Positions 14,596 through 22,160 of a stretch of 25,036 nucleotides of DNA are shown here, in pieces (the stretch's first letter is position 1; each line of letters opens with the position of its first letter). The stretch lies in the NCBI GenBank assembly GCA_003838065.1, contig QZAC01000160.1, forward strand, positions 1 through 25,036. Direction: 5' to 3'. The notes below the pieces were generated by a model that worked only from the letters and a program-made list of their open reading frames with translations, did not search any database and was not told the origin of the DNA. The stretch is from Methanocalculus sp. MSAO_Arc2. GTDB lineage: Archaea > Halobacteriota > Methanomicrobia > Methanomicrobiales > Methanocorpusculaceae. Made by a program: the position numbers and the translations under genes.

Positions 14596-15162
14596 CTGGA
14601 AGTCCCGGATCGCGCGAAGAAAATCCGTTTTCCGGAAAAACTCCCAGTTCACATCCAGGAAGAAGAGCTCTGAATAAACCGACTGCCAGATCAGAAAATC
14701 GGTGAGATGACTGCCCCCGGTCTTGATGATCAGATCAGGTGTAGATCTGAACGTGAGGTGAGATTCGATTAACTCCTCGGTCACACGATTTGGATCCACA
14801 TCCTCTTCTGCAATACTTTGAATACTTTCTGTAATCTCCTCGCGCCCGCTCTTTCCAGCAACAATCATTACTTTCAAACCTTTTCCGGCTATATAATTCT
14901 CGTTTCCTATATGCAGGTAAAGATTGGCAATTGTCCCAATCTTCTGCAGGTCATCAACAAATGGAGAAACACACGAGAGATCATCGGTATCAATATGGAA
15001 TGTCAGCATCATAATCCCGTCTATCTCCCCTGCCCAACTGACCACCTCTGCAATACGTTCCGGTGCAGAACGAAGATCTGAAACAGTTAGCATAAAACAG
15101 ATTTCGCGGGGAGGTGCGGCGATCTCTTGCTTGAGCAGGTATTCATACATCCGATGTATCAT
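14569..15162 (-). CDS. Non-catalytic cis-prenyltransferase homologue (NgBR/Nus1-like subunit candidate)
   Basis: The 197-residue protein aligns with cis-prenyltransferases in its second half: LIIKTGGSHLTDFLIWQSVY (144-163), ELFFLDVNWEFFRKTDFLRAIRDF (165-188) and C-terminal RFG (194-196). The N-terminal half keeps a similar size but lacks the HxAxxxDGNRR block and the STENW block, and has K147 and S151 at positions usually Arg and Glu. It is shorter than catalytic members (about 240-260). Such proteins act as partner subunits: eukaryotic NgBR/Nus1 pairs with DHDDS, and a two-subunit enzyme has, as I recall, been reported for Methanosarcina. I infer that it pairs with the catalytic protein at 13816-14595. 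It overlaps the polX stop by four bases (ATGA) and is thus co-transcribed with polX. Confidence 0.8.
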   Translation of the reverse strand: MIHRMYEYLLKQEIAAPPREICFMLTVSDLRSAPERIAEVVSWAGEIDGIMMLTFHIDTDDLSCVSPFVDDLQKIGTIANLYLHIGNENYIAGKGLKVMIVAGKSGREEITESIQSIAEEDVDPNRVTEELIESHLTFRSTPDLIIKTGGSHLTDFLIWQSVYSELFFLDVNWEFFRKTDFLRAIRDFQSRARRFGT

Positions 15163-16850
15163 TTGAAAAAATCCAGCAACTCATTGATCTTTTTGGTATT
15201 GAGAATATCATCTGCCTCAGACCATCCGCGGCGAGCCGTTGTGATCCCATATTTCATCGATGCAAAGTCATCTGGTCCATGGGCATCTGTCCCAATTGCG
15301 ATCAGCACTCCTAACTCGTTTGCTGTCTTCAAATAAAAATCATCAAGGTCAAGCCGGTGAGGCGAGGCATTCAACTCAACAGCAGTCTTTGTCTCTGCTG
15401 CTGCCGATAGTATCCGTGGAATATCAACTGCTGTTTCTCCCCTTCTTCCAATCAGGCGGCTGGTTGGGTGACCGATGATATCGATATGATCATGTTCTAT
15501 TGCCTTGATCATCCTGCGGGTAATCGTATCCATATCCTGGTTGAGTGCAGAATGAACAGATGCAATGACAATGTCCAGATCGGCAAGCACCGAATCAGTA
15601 AAGGCCAGGCTCCCATCAGCCAGGATATCCACCTCGATCCCCTGAAGTATCTGGCAGGCATGGTTTCTGTTTACCATCTCAATCTCATGAGCCTGCTTCT
15701 TCACTCCATCCGGTGTGAGGCCGCGTGTCACCCCCAGGCTTGCTGAATGATCGGAACAGAGGATATATTCATACCCAAGGTGATCACCCATTGCTGCAAG
15801 TTCATCAACCGTCATCGACCCGTCTGATCCCCGTGTATGGGCATGGAGGTCTCCCCTGATATCTGTTGGTTCGATAAGCACCGGCAGGGTCCCTGCTTCA
15901 GCTGAAGCGATCTCACCACGGTCCTCACGGAGTTCCGGTGGGATGAATGGAAGATCCAGCATGTGGAATACTTCCTCTTCAGTTGCACACCGCTTCAGCA
16001 TTCCGGTCTGCTTATCAAGAAGGCCGTACTCATTCAACTGCATTGTACCACGGATCGCCCGTTCACGGAGCCTGATATTGAAATCTTTTGATCCGGTAAG
16101 GTATAGGAGAGTTGCACCAAACTCGGAGGGATCTGCAAACCGGATGTCGACCCGCTTTCCTTCATACAGGATCGATGTCTTCTTCGTCCCCTCATCAATG
16201 ATCTCTTGTGCAATCTGGCGTAGGCGGGGATTTACCGATCCAGAAGGCTCCGTTGTCACGATATCAATATCCCCGATGGTGCTGCGGCCGCGTCTGAGTG
16301 ACCCGGCATACGTGAAAGTGCCCGGGGTGAGGTATGCACTGACAGCACCAGCTATCCTCTCAGCTTCTGAGATGAGCATCCTGCCGGATCTATTCCGGTA
16401 TACCTGAATAGAACGCAGAATATCCTCCTCTTTCTTCTCCCCAAACCCACGAAGCGCCCTGATCCGACGCCCGCGTGCAGCTGCTTCAAGATCGGAAATT
16501 GACGTTACATTCAGGTGCCGCATGAGTTTCTGCACCGTCTTTGGACCGATACCGTCGAGTTCAAGAAGTTCAGGCAGATCAGGAGGGATTAATTCCATTA
16601 ATGAATCTAACTCCCGTGATCGACCGGTCTCTGCAATAGAAAGGATGGCATCGGCTGTTCCCTTTCCTATCCCATCTATTGCCACGAGTTCTGCCTTATT
16701 CATTTCAGTAACCGGTCGGAGGCACCTTCGCACCGCTTCTGCCGCGCGCTGATACGCACGGACCTTGAACGGATTATCATCAATAACGAGAAGGAGATCT
16801 GCGATTCTCTCAAGCATTCTGGCAACATCGGCGTTCACCCCGGTTCCCAT
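15159..16850 (-). CDS. polX: DNA polymerase X family protein with PHP domain (PolX)
   Basis: The 563-residue protein has the standard bacterial/archaeal PolX architecture. Residues 1-80 form the 8-kDa-like domain with helix-hairpin-helix IDGIGKGTA; a second HhH (LDGIGPKTV, 98-106) and a third region (ALRGFGEKKEEDI) follow. The nucleotidyltransferase palm has GSLRRGRSTIGDIDIV with D194 and D196, and KRVDIRF with D235. From about residue 330 comes the PHP exonuclease domain with metal ligands in GDLHAHTRGSDG (H336, H338), CSDHS (D367, H368), GIEVD (E406), SVHSAL (H433), GHPTSR (H461) and GTDAH (D522, H524). Both gap-filling polymerase and 3'-5' exonuclease or AP-processing activities are expected, so base excision repair is the likely role. 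A TATA-like sequence 28-40 bases upstream suggests a leaderless transcript. Confidence 0.93.
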   Translation of the reverse strand: MGTGVNADVARMLERIADLLLVIDDNPFKVRAYQRAAEAVRRCLRPVTEMNKAELVAIDGIGKGTADAILSIAETGRSRELDSLMELIPPDLPELLELDGIGPKTVQKLMRHLNVTSISDLEAAARGRRIRALRGFGEKKEEDILRSIQVYRNRSGRMLISEAERIAGAVSAYLTPGTFTYAGSLRRGRSTIGDIDIVTTEPSGSVNPRLRQIAQEIIDEGTKKTSILYEGKRVDIRFADPSEFGATLLYLTGSKDFNIRLRERAIRGTMQLNEYGLLDKQTGMLKRCATEEEVFHMLDLPFIPPELREDRGEIASAEAGTLPVLIEPTDIRGDLHAHTRGSDGSMTVDELAAMGDHLGYEYILCSDHSASLGVTRGLTPDGVKKQAHEIEMVNRNHACQILQGIEVDILADGSLAFTDSVLADLDIVIASVHSALNQDMDTITRRMIKAIEHDHIDIIGHPTSRLIGRRGETAVDIPRILSAAAETKTAVELNASPHRLDLDDFYLKTANELGVLIAIGTDAHGPDDFASMKYGITTARRGWSEADDILNTKKINELLDFFK

Positions 16851-16877
16851 CGTTTTGGTATTGGCATTCCGTTCTTA

Positions 16878-16890
16878 TTAGATATACTCA
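16878..16890 (-). promoter_or_regulatory. Box A promoter of polX
   Basis: The minus strand reads GAGTATATCTAAT about 28-40 bases before ATG 16850, placing transcription start within roughly ten bases of the start codon. The rest of the divergent spacer has a small hairpin, CTCCT-CGA-AGGAG, at 16930-16942, on the plus-strand side. Confidence 0.45.
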
Positions 16891-16995
16891 TTGTATCAGG
16901 GGACGTGCGAGATCAATATCCTGAAACTCCTCCTCGAAGGAGCGTTCGATTGAAGATCTTTCATCATCACCAGAAATGCGAAGAGGTGATCCTTA

Positions 16996-17271
16996 ATGAT
17001 AGATGTCACACAACCTGAATTGATGACCCTTACCTGGAATGTGAAGATAACTACTGAAGATAAATCAGTTCTGGTGACCGGTGTTGTTGCCGATACGGAT
17101 TATCCCGATTTTTGTGTGGCAGAAGATCAGATATCCGATCGCCATTTGGGACCTGACAGGAACCTCCACTCTATTGTATCTCTGCATACGACAGCACATA
17201 TTCCTTTATGTCATCGATTCGATGGTCGACCAGATCACCTGGTTTCCCTTCTGAGGATTGAACTATGCTGA
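16996..17271 (+). CDS. Small hypothetical protein upstream of dphB
   Basis: I do not recognise this 91-residue frame. It is included because ATG 16996 has an excellent archaeal ribosome site, GAGGTGATCC, at 16983-16992, and because its 3' end overlaps the dphB start codon by seven bases, as in a coupled operon. The N-terminal half looks like a beta-rich soluble segment (LMTLTWNVKITTEDKSVLV, then VVADTDYPDF). The C-terminal half is rich in His, Arg and Leu (SLHTTAHIPLCHRFDGRPDH) and looks less protein-like, so a frameshifted remnant of a longer gene or a translated leader are alternatives. No signal peptide or membrane segment. Confidence 0.45.
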   Translation: MIDVTQPELMTLTWNVKITTEDKSVLVTGVVADTDYPDFCVAEDQISDRHLGPDRNLHSIVSLHTTAHIPLCHRFDGRPDHLVSLLRIELC

Positions 17272-18038
17272 CATTCATTGGACTTGGGCTCTACGATGAG
17301 ACCGATATCTCATTAAAAGGGCTCTCTTTGATCCGATCAGCCGATGCCATATTCCTTGAGACATATACCTCACGCCTGATGGGAACTGATATCGACAGGA
17401 TGGAGGCGCTCTATGAAAAACCGATCCGCCTCCTCTCCCGTGATGATGTGGAATTGAACCCGGATCCAATCCTGGATGCGGCAGAAAGTGGGGCTGCGGT
17501 CTTCCTGACTGCAGGTGATACCATGGTCTCGACAACCCATGCAGATCTCAGGATCAGAGCGGCAGACCGGGGCATTAAAACGGCAATCATCCATGCTGCA
17601 TCGATTGCCAGCGCAGTGTCCGGACTCTCGGGCCTGCAGAATTACCGTTTTGGAAAATCCTGCTCGCTCCCTTTCCCTGAAGGAAAATGGATGCCGACGA
17701 CCCCGGTGGAGGTGATCACTGATAATCTCGCTCGAAATCTCCATACCATCGTCTACCTTGATATCCAGGATACCCGGTACATGCAGATACCAGAGGCAAT
17801 TGAGATCATCGAAGAGATCACCCGCAGCTTCCACCAGATGATCCCCCTGTATGTTGGGATCGCTCGTGCAGGATCAGATGATCCGGTGGTCTTTGCCGGG
17901 AATGGAGATGATCTTAAATACTACGATTTTGGCCCTCCACTCCATGTAGTAATCGTTCCTGCAGAACTTCATCTGATGGAGCGCGAATATCTTGAGCGGT
18001 TTGCCGGACTACAGAAAATATCAAAGGCATCTCTATGA
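17265..18038 (+). CDS. dphB: Diphthine synthase
   Basis: The 257-residue protein is an archaeal Dph5/DphB methyltransferase of the tetrapyrrole-methylase (CbiF-like) fold. It methylates the 3-amino-3-carboxypropyl histidine of elongation factor 2 to give diphthine, using S-adenosylmethionine. Visible features are the N-terminal MLTFIGLGLYDETDISLKG, ADAIFLETYTS, the SAM-binding FLTAGDTMVSTTHADLR, and IIHAASIASAVSGLSGLQNYRFGK, all typical. Length matches the family (about 250-265). ATG 17265 has GAGGA upstream. The gene overlaps the preceding small frame and, by four bases (ATGA), the following DUF357 gene, so all three probably form one transcript. Confidence 0.95.
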   Translation: MLTFIGLGLYDETDISLKGLSLIRSADAIFLETYTSRLMGTDIDRMEALYEKPIRLLSRDDVELNPDPILDAAESGAAVFLTAGDTMVSTTHADLRIRAADRGIKTAIIHAASIASAVSGLSGLQNYRFGKSCSLPFPEGKWMPTTPVEVITDNLARNLHTIVYLDIQDTRYMQIPEAIEIIEEITRSFHQMIPLYVGIARAGSDDPVVFAGNGDDLKYYDFGPPLHVVIVPAELHLMEREYLERFAGLQKISKASL

Positions 18039-18613
18039 ACGAAGCTCTGATCACGCTCTGCCGGTCCTTCAGATCGGCTCTTGGGTCATGTACACCTGCC
18101 ATCACCACTATCTCTCCATACAGAAAGATTGCAGAAGAGATCGTTGAAATGGCAACTGCATACAAGGAGGACGGATGGGTCTTTTACACGAGAAATGATC
18201 CCGTCAATGCACTTGCTGCATGGTATTACGGCTATGGCTGGCTTGATGCCGGGACATACCTTGGAGTCATCAATACAGATACTCAATTTCCCGGAATTGA
18301 TGGGTGTATCGATATAATTCCCCCACTCTTTTCTGCTATACTTGAAGAGAAGACCATCCGATATGCAAATATGCTTACTCTTGCCTCTCTGGCAATTGAT
18401 TGGGCTCCAGATTCATCCAGTCCGATCTATTTGGCATGTGCACACGTTGTAAGCATTGTAGAGCAATGGCGCACAACCGGAGACATGTACCTTCAGAAAA
18501 ACTGGTATGCACCAGCGCTTGCATCATATAGTTACGGGTATGGCTGGCTGGATTGCGGAGTGAGGGCAGGGCTTTTTAGGATCACAGGGGATCGACGTCT
18601 CTTCACCGCCTGA
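18035..18613 (+). CDS. DUF357 protein with two similar halves
   Basis: The 192-residue protein belongs to the archaeal DUF357 group of small helical proteins of unknown function. The diagnostic segment DPVNALAAWYYGYGWLDAGTYLG occurs around residues 55-78, and a second, related segment, NWYAPALASYSYGYGWLDCGVRAGL, at about 158-182, each preceded by a helix ending in a GD/DG-x(3-5) turn. The repeated GYGWLD pair indicates an internal duplication, or a repeated helical hairpin that packs as a bundle. No signal peptide. Start ATG 18035 overlaps the dphB stop (ATGA), so translation is coupled. Close linkage to diphthamide synthesis is context, not evidence of function. Confidence 0.85.
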   Translation: MNEALITLCRSFRSALGSCTPAITTISPYRKIAEEIVEMATAYKEDGWVFYTRNDPVNALAAWYYGYGWLDAGTYLGVINTDTQFPGIDGCIDIIPPLFSAILEEKTIRYANMLTLASLAIDWAPDSSSPIYLACAHVVSIVEQWRTTGDMYLQKNWYAPALASYSYGYGWLDCGVRAGLFRITGDRRLFTA

Positions 18614-18729
18614 ATTTCAGAAGACGTTTTATCTATCCTGATTGAATACCTAATGACACGTTGAATGATATTCTGGCACTCGCGATTGAACATGCAGGAA
18701 TACCACACATTCAGTTGTAGGTAGTTGAC

Positions 18730-19779
18730 ATGATCCCGCAACATAAAAAGTGGATCTGGATCTCAATTGGGATCAGTACCTGTATTCTCGTTGGTCTGCT
18801 CTATTTCACCTTTGACGAATCCACGATAATCGCACTTGGCCATCTCAGTCCCTTCATCATTCTGCTCGCAGTCGGCTCCCATCTGTTTACCATTGTGTTA
18901 TGGGCTCTCCGGATCAAGGTTATGGCATATTCGCTGGGCTACCATGTCGGGTTTCTCAAATGCTTGAATCTTGTCTGTGCAAATCTTCTCCTTGCCGCAA
19001 TGACACCTTCACAGGCAGGCGGTGAGCCGGTACGTATCCATGAGCTCTACCGGGCAGACGTAAAGCTCGGGGACGCGACAGCCATAGTGATCATGGAACG
19101 CGTCCTTGATGGGATCATTTTTGGTATGGGGGGTGCTGTCGTCTTTTTCCTTCTTGGCACCTACTGGAAATATGTCCACCTCCCCCCGATAATAAATTAC
19201 TTCATCTATCTCTTCTGGATTCTCCTGACACTTGGTGTCATTGCTTTTGCTTTTTCTGTCCGGCACCCTATGGTTCTCAAGCGAATATTACGGGCGGTTT
19301 CCATGCGCCTGACCAGGAAGTGGGATATGGTCCATATTGAAGGTTTTCTGGCCCGAGTTGATCGCGAAGTTGATAATTTTCACTTCAGCCTTGGTAAATT
19401 CATCGGGCGGGGAAAACTGGGTCTTATCTCTGGCTTTTTTATTACCGGATTATTCTGGTTCTTCCAGTTCATCATCGCGTCTATTCTTCTCGTTGGTCTT
19501 GGCCAGGGTCCGCATTTTCTCGAATCATTTGCTTCCCAGCTGGTTATCGCGGTGATCATGATGATTCCGCTCACCCCTGGAGGAGCCGGGGTTGCAGAGA
19601 TCTCGATTGGAACAATCTATGGTCTTTTTGTAAGCACATCTGTCATCGGAGTCTTTGTTCTTCTCTGGCGGCTCATTCACTACTATTTTAACATCGTTAT
19701 CGGCTTGATTGCAAGTCTTCTTATCGTAAGACGGGAGATTGATCATGCTGCCGATGACCAATACATTCATAATTCCTGA
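18730..19779 (+). CDS. UPF0104 flippase-like integral membrane protein
   Basis: The 349-residue protein is a multi-pass membrane protein of the UPF0104/lysylphosphatidylglycerol-synthase transmembrane-region family (as in MprF membrane domains and archaeal AglD-linked proteins). About eight hydrophobic segments are visible, with the family motifs NLVCANLLLAAMTPSQAGGEPVR in pieces, ERVLDGIIFG, and IPLTPGGAGVAEIS near the C-terminal third; the two xxP-x-GG motifs are the diagnostic repeats. Members are thought to move or modify membrane lipids or lipid-linked sugars. The start ATG 18730 is preceded by GTAGGTAGTTG, a weak ribosome site. A TATA-like TTTTATCTA lies about 90-100 bases upstream. It is followed after 17 bases by the DUF151 gene, likely co-transcribed. 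Confidence 0.88.
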   Translation: MIPQHKKWIWISIGISTCILVGLLYFTFDESTIIALGHLSPFIILLAVGSHLFTIVLWALRIKVMAYSLGYHVGFLKCLNLVCANLLLAAMTPSQAGGEPVRIHELYRADVKLGDATAIVIMERVLDGIIFGMGGAVVFFLLGTYWKYVHLPPIINYFIYLFWILLTLGVIAFAFSVRHPMVLKRILRAVSMRLTRKWDMVHIEGFLARVDREVDNFHFSLGKFIGRGKLGLISGFFITGLFWFFQFIIASILLVGLGQGPHFLESFASQLVIAVIMMIPLTPGGAGVAEISIGTIYGLFVSTSVIGVFVLLWRLIHYYFNIVIGLIASLLIVRREIDHAADDQYIHNS

Positions 19780-19796
19780 GAGCGTGAAGAAACGGT

Positions 19797-20246
19797 ATGG
19801 AGCCAATCACCTGTGAGGTTCTCGGGGTCTATCTGGCGGTGCATGATCTTGGAGCAGCTCCGGTTGTTCTTCTTGAAGCGCCCCAACACACCTACGTCCC
19901 GATCTTCATCGGGTTATATGAAGCAGTCTCCATCAATAATGCAATCAACATGCCAACACCGGTGCGGCCGCTTACGCACGATCTCTTCTCTGAAACGCTC
20001 CTCTGCCTGAACACGCACATTATACAGGTTAAAATTGATAGTATCGAAGAAGGTGTCTATTATGCAACGATGACCCTTGAAACACCGACCGGAGAGGTTT
20101 CGATTGATTGCCGTCCAAGTGATGGAATCGCCCTTGCAGTCCGCCAGCATGTTCCGGTTCTGGTTGAGGAAGCACTCCTGAAAGACGCCGGAGTTTCCCG
20201 GGATCAACTTCCCGATCTCCGGGACTTTACCGAGTATATGGTCTAG
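19797..20246 (+). CDS. Bifunctional nuclease family (DUF151) protein
   Basis: The 149-residue protein is a DUF151/BFN-domain protein: VVLLEAPQHTYVPIFIGLYEAVSI in pieces, NNAINMPTPVRPLTHDLFSETL and SIDCRPSDGIALAVRQHVPV are the family signatures (the last is the S-R-P-S-D-A-I-A-L-A-type motif). Relatives include plant bifunctional nucleases and many bacterial proteins often fused to UVR domains; the activity of prokaryotic members is uncertain. ATG 19797 has GTGAAG about eight bases upstream, and it lies 17 bases after the UPF0104 gene. Its 3' end converges on hisE with a 39-base spacer. Confidence 0.88.
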   Translation: MEPITCEVLGVYLAVHDLGAAPVVLLEAPQHTYVPIFIGLYEAVSINNAINMPTPVRPLTHDLFSETLLCLNTHIIQVKIDSIEEGVYYATMTLETPTGEVSIDCRPSDGIALAVRQHVPVLVEEALLKDAGVSRDQLPDLRDFTEYMV

Positions 20247-20285
20247 GACGAATACTGTGCCCGCAATCGATGGGGGCTCATGCAT

Positions 20286-20612
20286 TTAATCCTGAAGCGT
20301 TGGCTCATGCAGTTCCATTTTGGCCCTGCGAGCAGCAAGTTCCTTTTTTACTTCCTCAAAACTTATTCCGGCAGCTTTGAGGCTCACCATTAGGTGAAAG
20401 AGAAGGTCCGCTGCTTCCTCTATAATTCGATTATCATCTGCATTTTTCACCGCGATCACGTACTCTATCGCCTCTTCACCAACCTTTTCAAGCGATTTAT
20501 CAATTCCTTTCTCATGATAGATGAGTGACCGGACATAGGATCGTTTTTCATCAGCAGATTGTGCCCGCTGTTCGATCACATCCCAGAGTGCATCGATAAT
20601 GTCAGGTTTCAT
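20286..20612 (-). CDS. hisE: Phosphoribosyl-ATP pyrophosphatase
   Basis: The 108-residue protein is a MazG-superfamily all-alpha hydrolase, HisE, which removes pyrophosphate from phosphoribosyl-ATP in the second step of histidine synthesis. Signature residues are SYVRSLIYHEKGIDKSLEKV, KVGEEAIEYVIAVKN with the E-E pair, and EEAADLLFHLMVSL with the E-x-x-D metal motif. Length fits a stand-alone HisE. ATG 20612 is preferred over TTG 20624; both overlap the end of nusA, whose stop is at 20602-20604, giving an 11-base overlap and suggesting translational coupling. No other his gene is in the window, as usual in archaea with scattered his genes. Confidence 0.93.
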   Translation of the reverse strand: MKPDIIDALWDVIEQRAQSADEKRSYVRSLIYHEKGIDKSLEKVGEEAIEYVIAVKNADDNRIIEEAADLLFHLMVSLKAAGISFEEVKKELAARRAKMELHEPTLQD

Positions 20613-21051
20613 GTTTTTCTTCAATAGTTATTTCTCCAATGTCAGGCCCGAAAAAACGTCGGGTGATCATACGGGCCTTCTCAATGGTAGACCCTCCTTT
20701 TCCTATTGCAATACCTAAATCGCTTCTGTTCCTGACTATTACTGATATCCCTTTATGGATATCATCAGAAATAGATACAGACTCCACATGGGCAGGTTTA
20801 AAGATATTTCTGATGAATTCGGCTGGATCCTCTGCATACTCTACCATTTCGATCCGTTTCCCAAGAACTTTCTGCATTTTCCTGATATTATCGCCACTTT
20901 TTCCAATGGCGATGCCCATATTGCCAGGTGTTATAACATATATCAGGCGATCAAAACGGTCATCGATGATACAGTCGATGGCGGTCGATTTGGTGAGGAT
21001 ACGGAGCTCTTCAATATACCGGCGCTCTTTAAAACTTATTGTTCGCTCCAT
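20602..21051 (-). CDS. nusA: Archaeal NusA-like protein with two KH domains
   Basis: The 149-residue protein is the short archaeal form of transcription factor NusA, consisting of two KH RNA-binding domains without the bacterial N-terminal and S1 regions. Each KH has its GxxG-type loop: GNMGIAIGKSGDNIRKM (43-59) and SDLGIAIGKGGSTIEKAR (109-126). Between them is EMVEYAEDPAEFIRNIFKPA, a family hallmark. It probably binds nascent RNA to influence elongation or termination. In many archaea nusA sits between rpl30e and rps12 in the RNA polymerase-ribosomal protein operon; here it is instead coupled to hisE. ATG 21051 has AGGATAG about four bases upstream. Confidence 0.9.
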   Translation of the reverse strand: MERTISFKERRYIEELRILTKSTAIDCIIDDRFDRLIYVITPGNMGIAIGKSGDNIRKMQKVLGKRIEMVEYAEDPAEFIRNIFKPAHVESVSISDDIHKGISVIVRNRSDLGIAIGKGGSTIEKARMITRRFFGPDIGEITIEEKHET

Positions 21052-21192
21052 TGTTCTATCCTGAATTTCCTGTTTCTTTTTGCAGGATGAGTATTGTCAA
21101 TCTGACTCATTAAGCATTTGTATTCCGGATCACGATCAACGCTTGCCGGATGCCTGCACGCTTTGTTATTGGTAGCTGGCCGATCGGCTTTC

Positions 21193-21199
21193 AAAAAAA
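21193..21199 (-). terminator. T-run terminator after SIMPL gene
   Basis: The minus strand has seven T at 21193-21199 flanked by CTTTC/GAAAG, 27-33 bases after the SIMPL-protein stop. The 174-base spacer from here to nusA also contains a spaced inverted repeat, ATGAGT at 21087-21092 and ACTCAT at 21105-21110, upstream of nusA. Confidence 0.4.
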
Positions 21200-21225
21200 G
21201 AAAGAGGGGTTATTCTGAGATCAAA

Positions 21226-21969
21226 TTAACAGATATACGAGATGGAAACGGATGCAGTTACTGTCACGTCCCCGGGCTGGATTGGTGTTGGAACAATCTC
21301 CGGAATTGGAACACCCATCGCTGCATCGTACGCACTTCTGGTCATCGGGTAGTATCCTGGATCGATTACGACCTCTTTCACGTCACGGATGGCAAGGCCA
21401 AGGGCCAGAGCGACCACATCGGCATCAGCCCGTGATTTTTTAACTGCTAGTTGCAGAGCTTCTGCCCTGAGAGAACGTTGCTTTTCTTCGCTTAATGTGA
21501 AAGAGATGTAGTTCACACGATTTGCTCCGTTATCAACAGCGATATCGATCATTTCGCCTGCGCGATCAATGTCTTTAAGGGTGATAAGAAGGGTATTTGA
21601 GACACGGTAGACTTCAACCTGTTTATCGTCCTGGAGACGTTCGCCGGTCCATGGATCAATACTTTTCGTCACCTGATGGATAGAATACCCGGTGGTTTTC
21701 ATGTCATCTGAGGTGAGGCCCGCACGTTTCAATGCCTGTATGCAGCGGTCCATTTTTTCAGCGTTCTCGCGCTGGGCAACCCTGACATCGGGATCTTCAG
21801 TCACAACCGCAAACGAGATCTCTGCACGGTCTGGTGATGTCGTGATCTCACCGGTAGCCCGTGTCTGTATCACACGCTCGTTTGATTGGTCTTTCGCCGA
21901 AACCGGCAGAGCTATCATGCTGATCACCATGAAAAGTGCCAGCAATAACGCACATATCTGAATACGCAT
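21226..21969 (-). CDS. Secreted SIMPL-domain (DUF541) protein
   Basis: The 247-residue protein starts with a signal peptide (MRIQICALLLALFMVISMIA, followed by LPVSA and a likely cut before K26) and continues with a SIMPL/DUF541 domain: TRATGEITTSPDRAEISFAV, NAEKMDRCIQALKRAGLTSDDMKTTGYSI in pieces, YRVSNTLLITLKDIDRAGEMID and ALQLAVKKSRADADVVALAL. DUF541 proteins are secreted or periplasmic and share this beta-alpha pattern; proposed roles include envelope stress and signalling, without firm biochemistry. The C-terminus ends in a typical beta strand (VTVTASVSISYIC). A TATA-like sequence 25-37 bases before the start codon, with no Shine-Dalgarno, implies a leaderless mRNA. Confidence 0.9.
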   Translation of the reverse strand: MRIQICALLLALFMVISMIALPVSAKDQSNERVIQTRATGEITTSPDRAEISFAVVTEDPDVRVAQRENAEKMDRCIQALKRAGLTSDDMKTTGYSIHQVTKSIDPWTGERLQDDKQVEVYRVSNTLLITLKDIDRAGEMIDIAVDNGANRVNYISFTLSEEKQRSLRAEALQLAVKKSRADADVVALALGLAIRDVKEVVIDPGYYPMTRSAYDAAMGVPIPEIVPTPIQPGDVTVTASVSISYIC

Positions 21970-21993
21970 AGTAATCGTACTAACTACGGAGTG

Positions 21994-22006
21994 AATATAT
22001 CATATA
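21994..22006 (-). promoter_or_regulatory. Box A promoter of SIMPL gene
   Basis: On the minus strand an A/T-rich CTATATGATATAT lies 25-37 bases before ATG 21969, so transcription should begin at or a few bases before the start codon. Between it and the LysE gene I find nothing firm. Confidence 0.45.
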
Positions 22007-22160
22007 GTTTCTCTTAACTGCGAAGATATTTGCAGCTTATTTAAGAAATAATCCATAATAGGGGTAATTTCAGTCCTTATTATCAATCCACCACGAGCCT
22101 GTACATCTATCTCAGCCAATGCCCCAGTATCTAGTTTATCTACAAGGTTAGTCTCCCATA

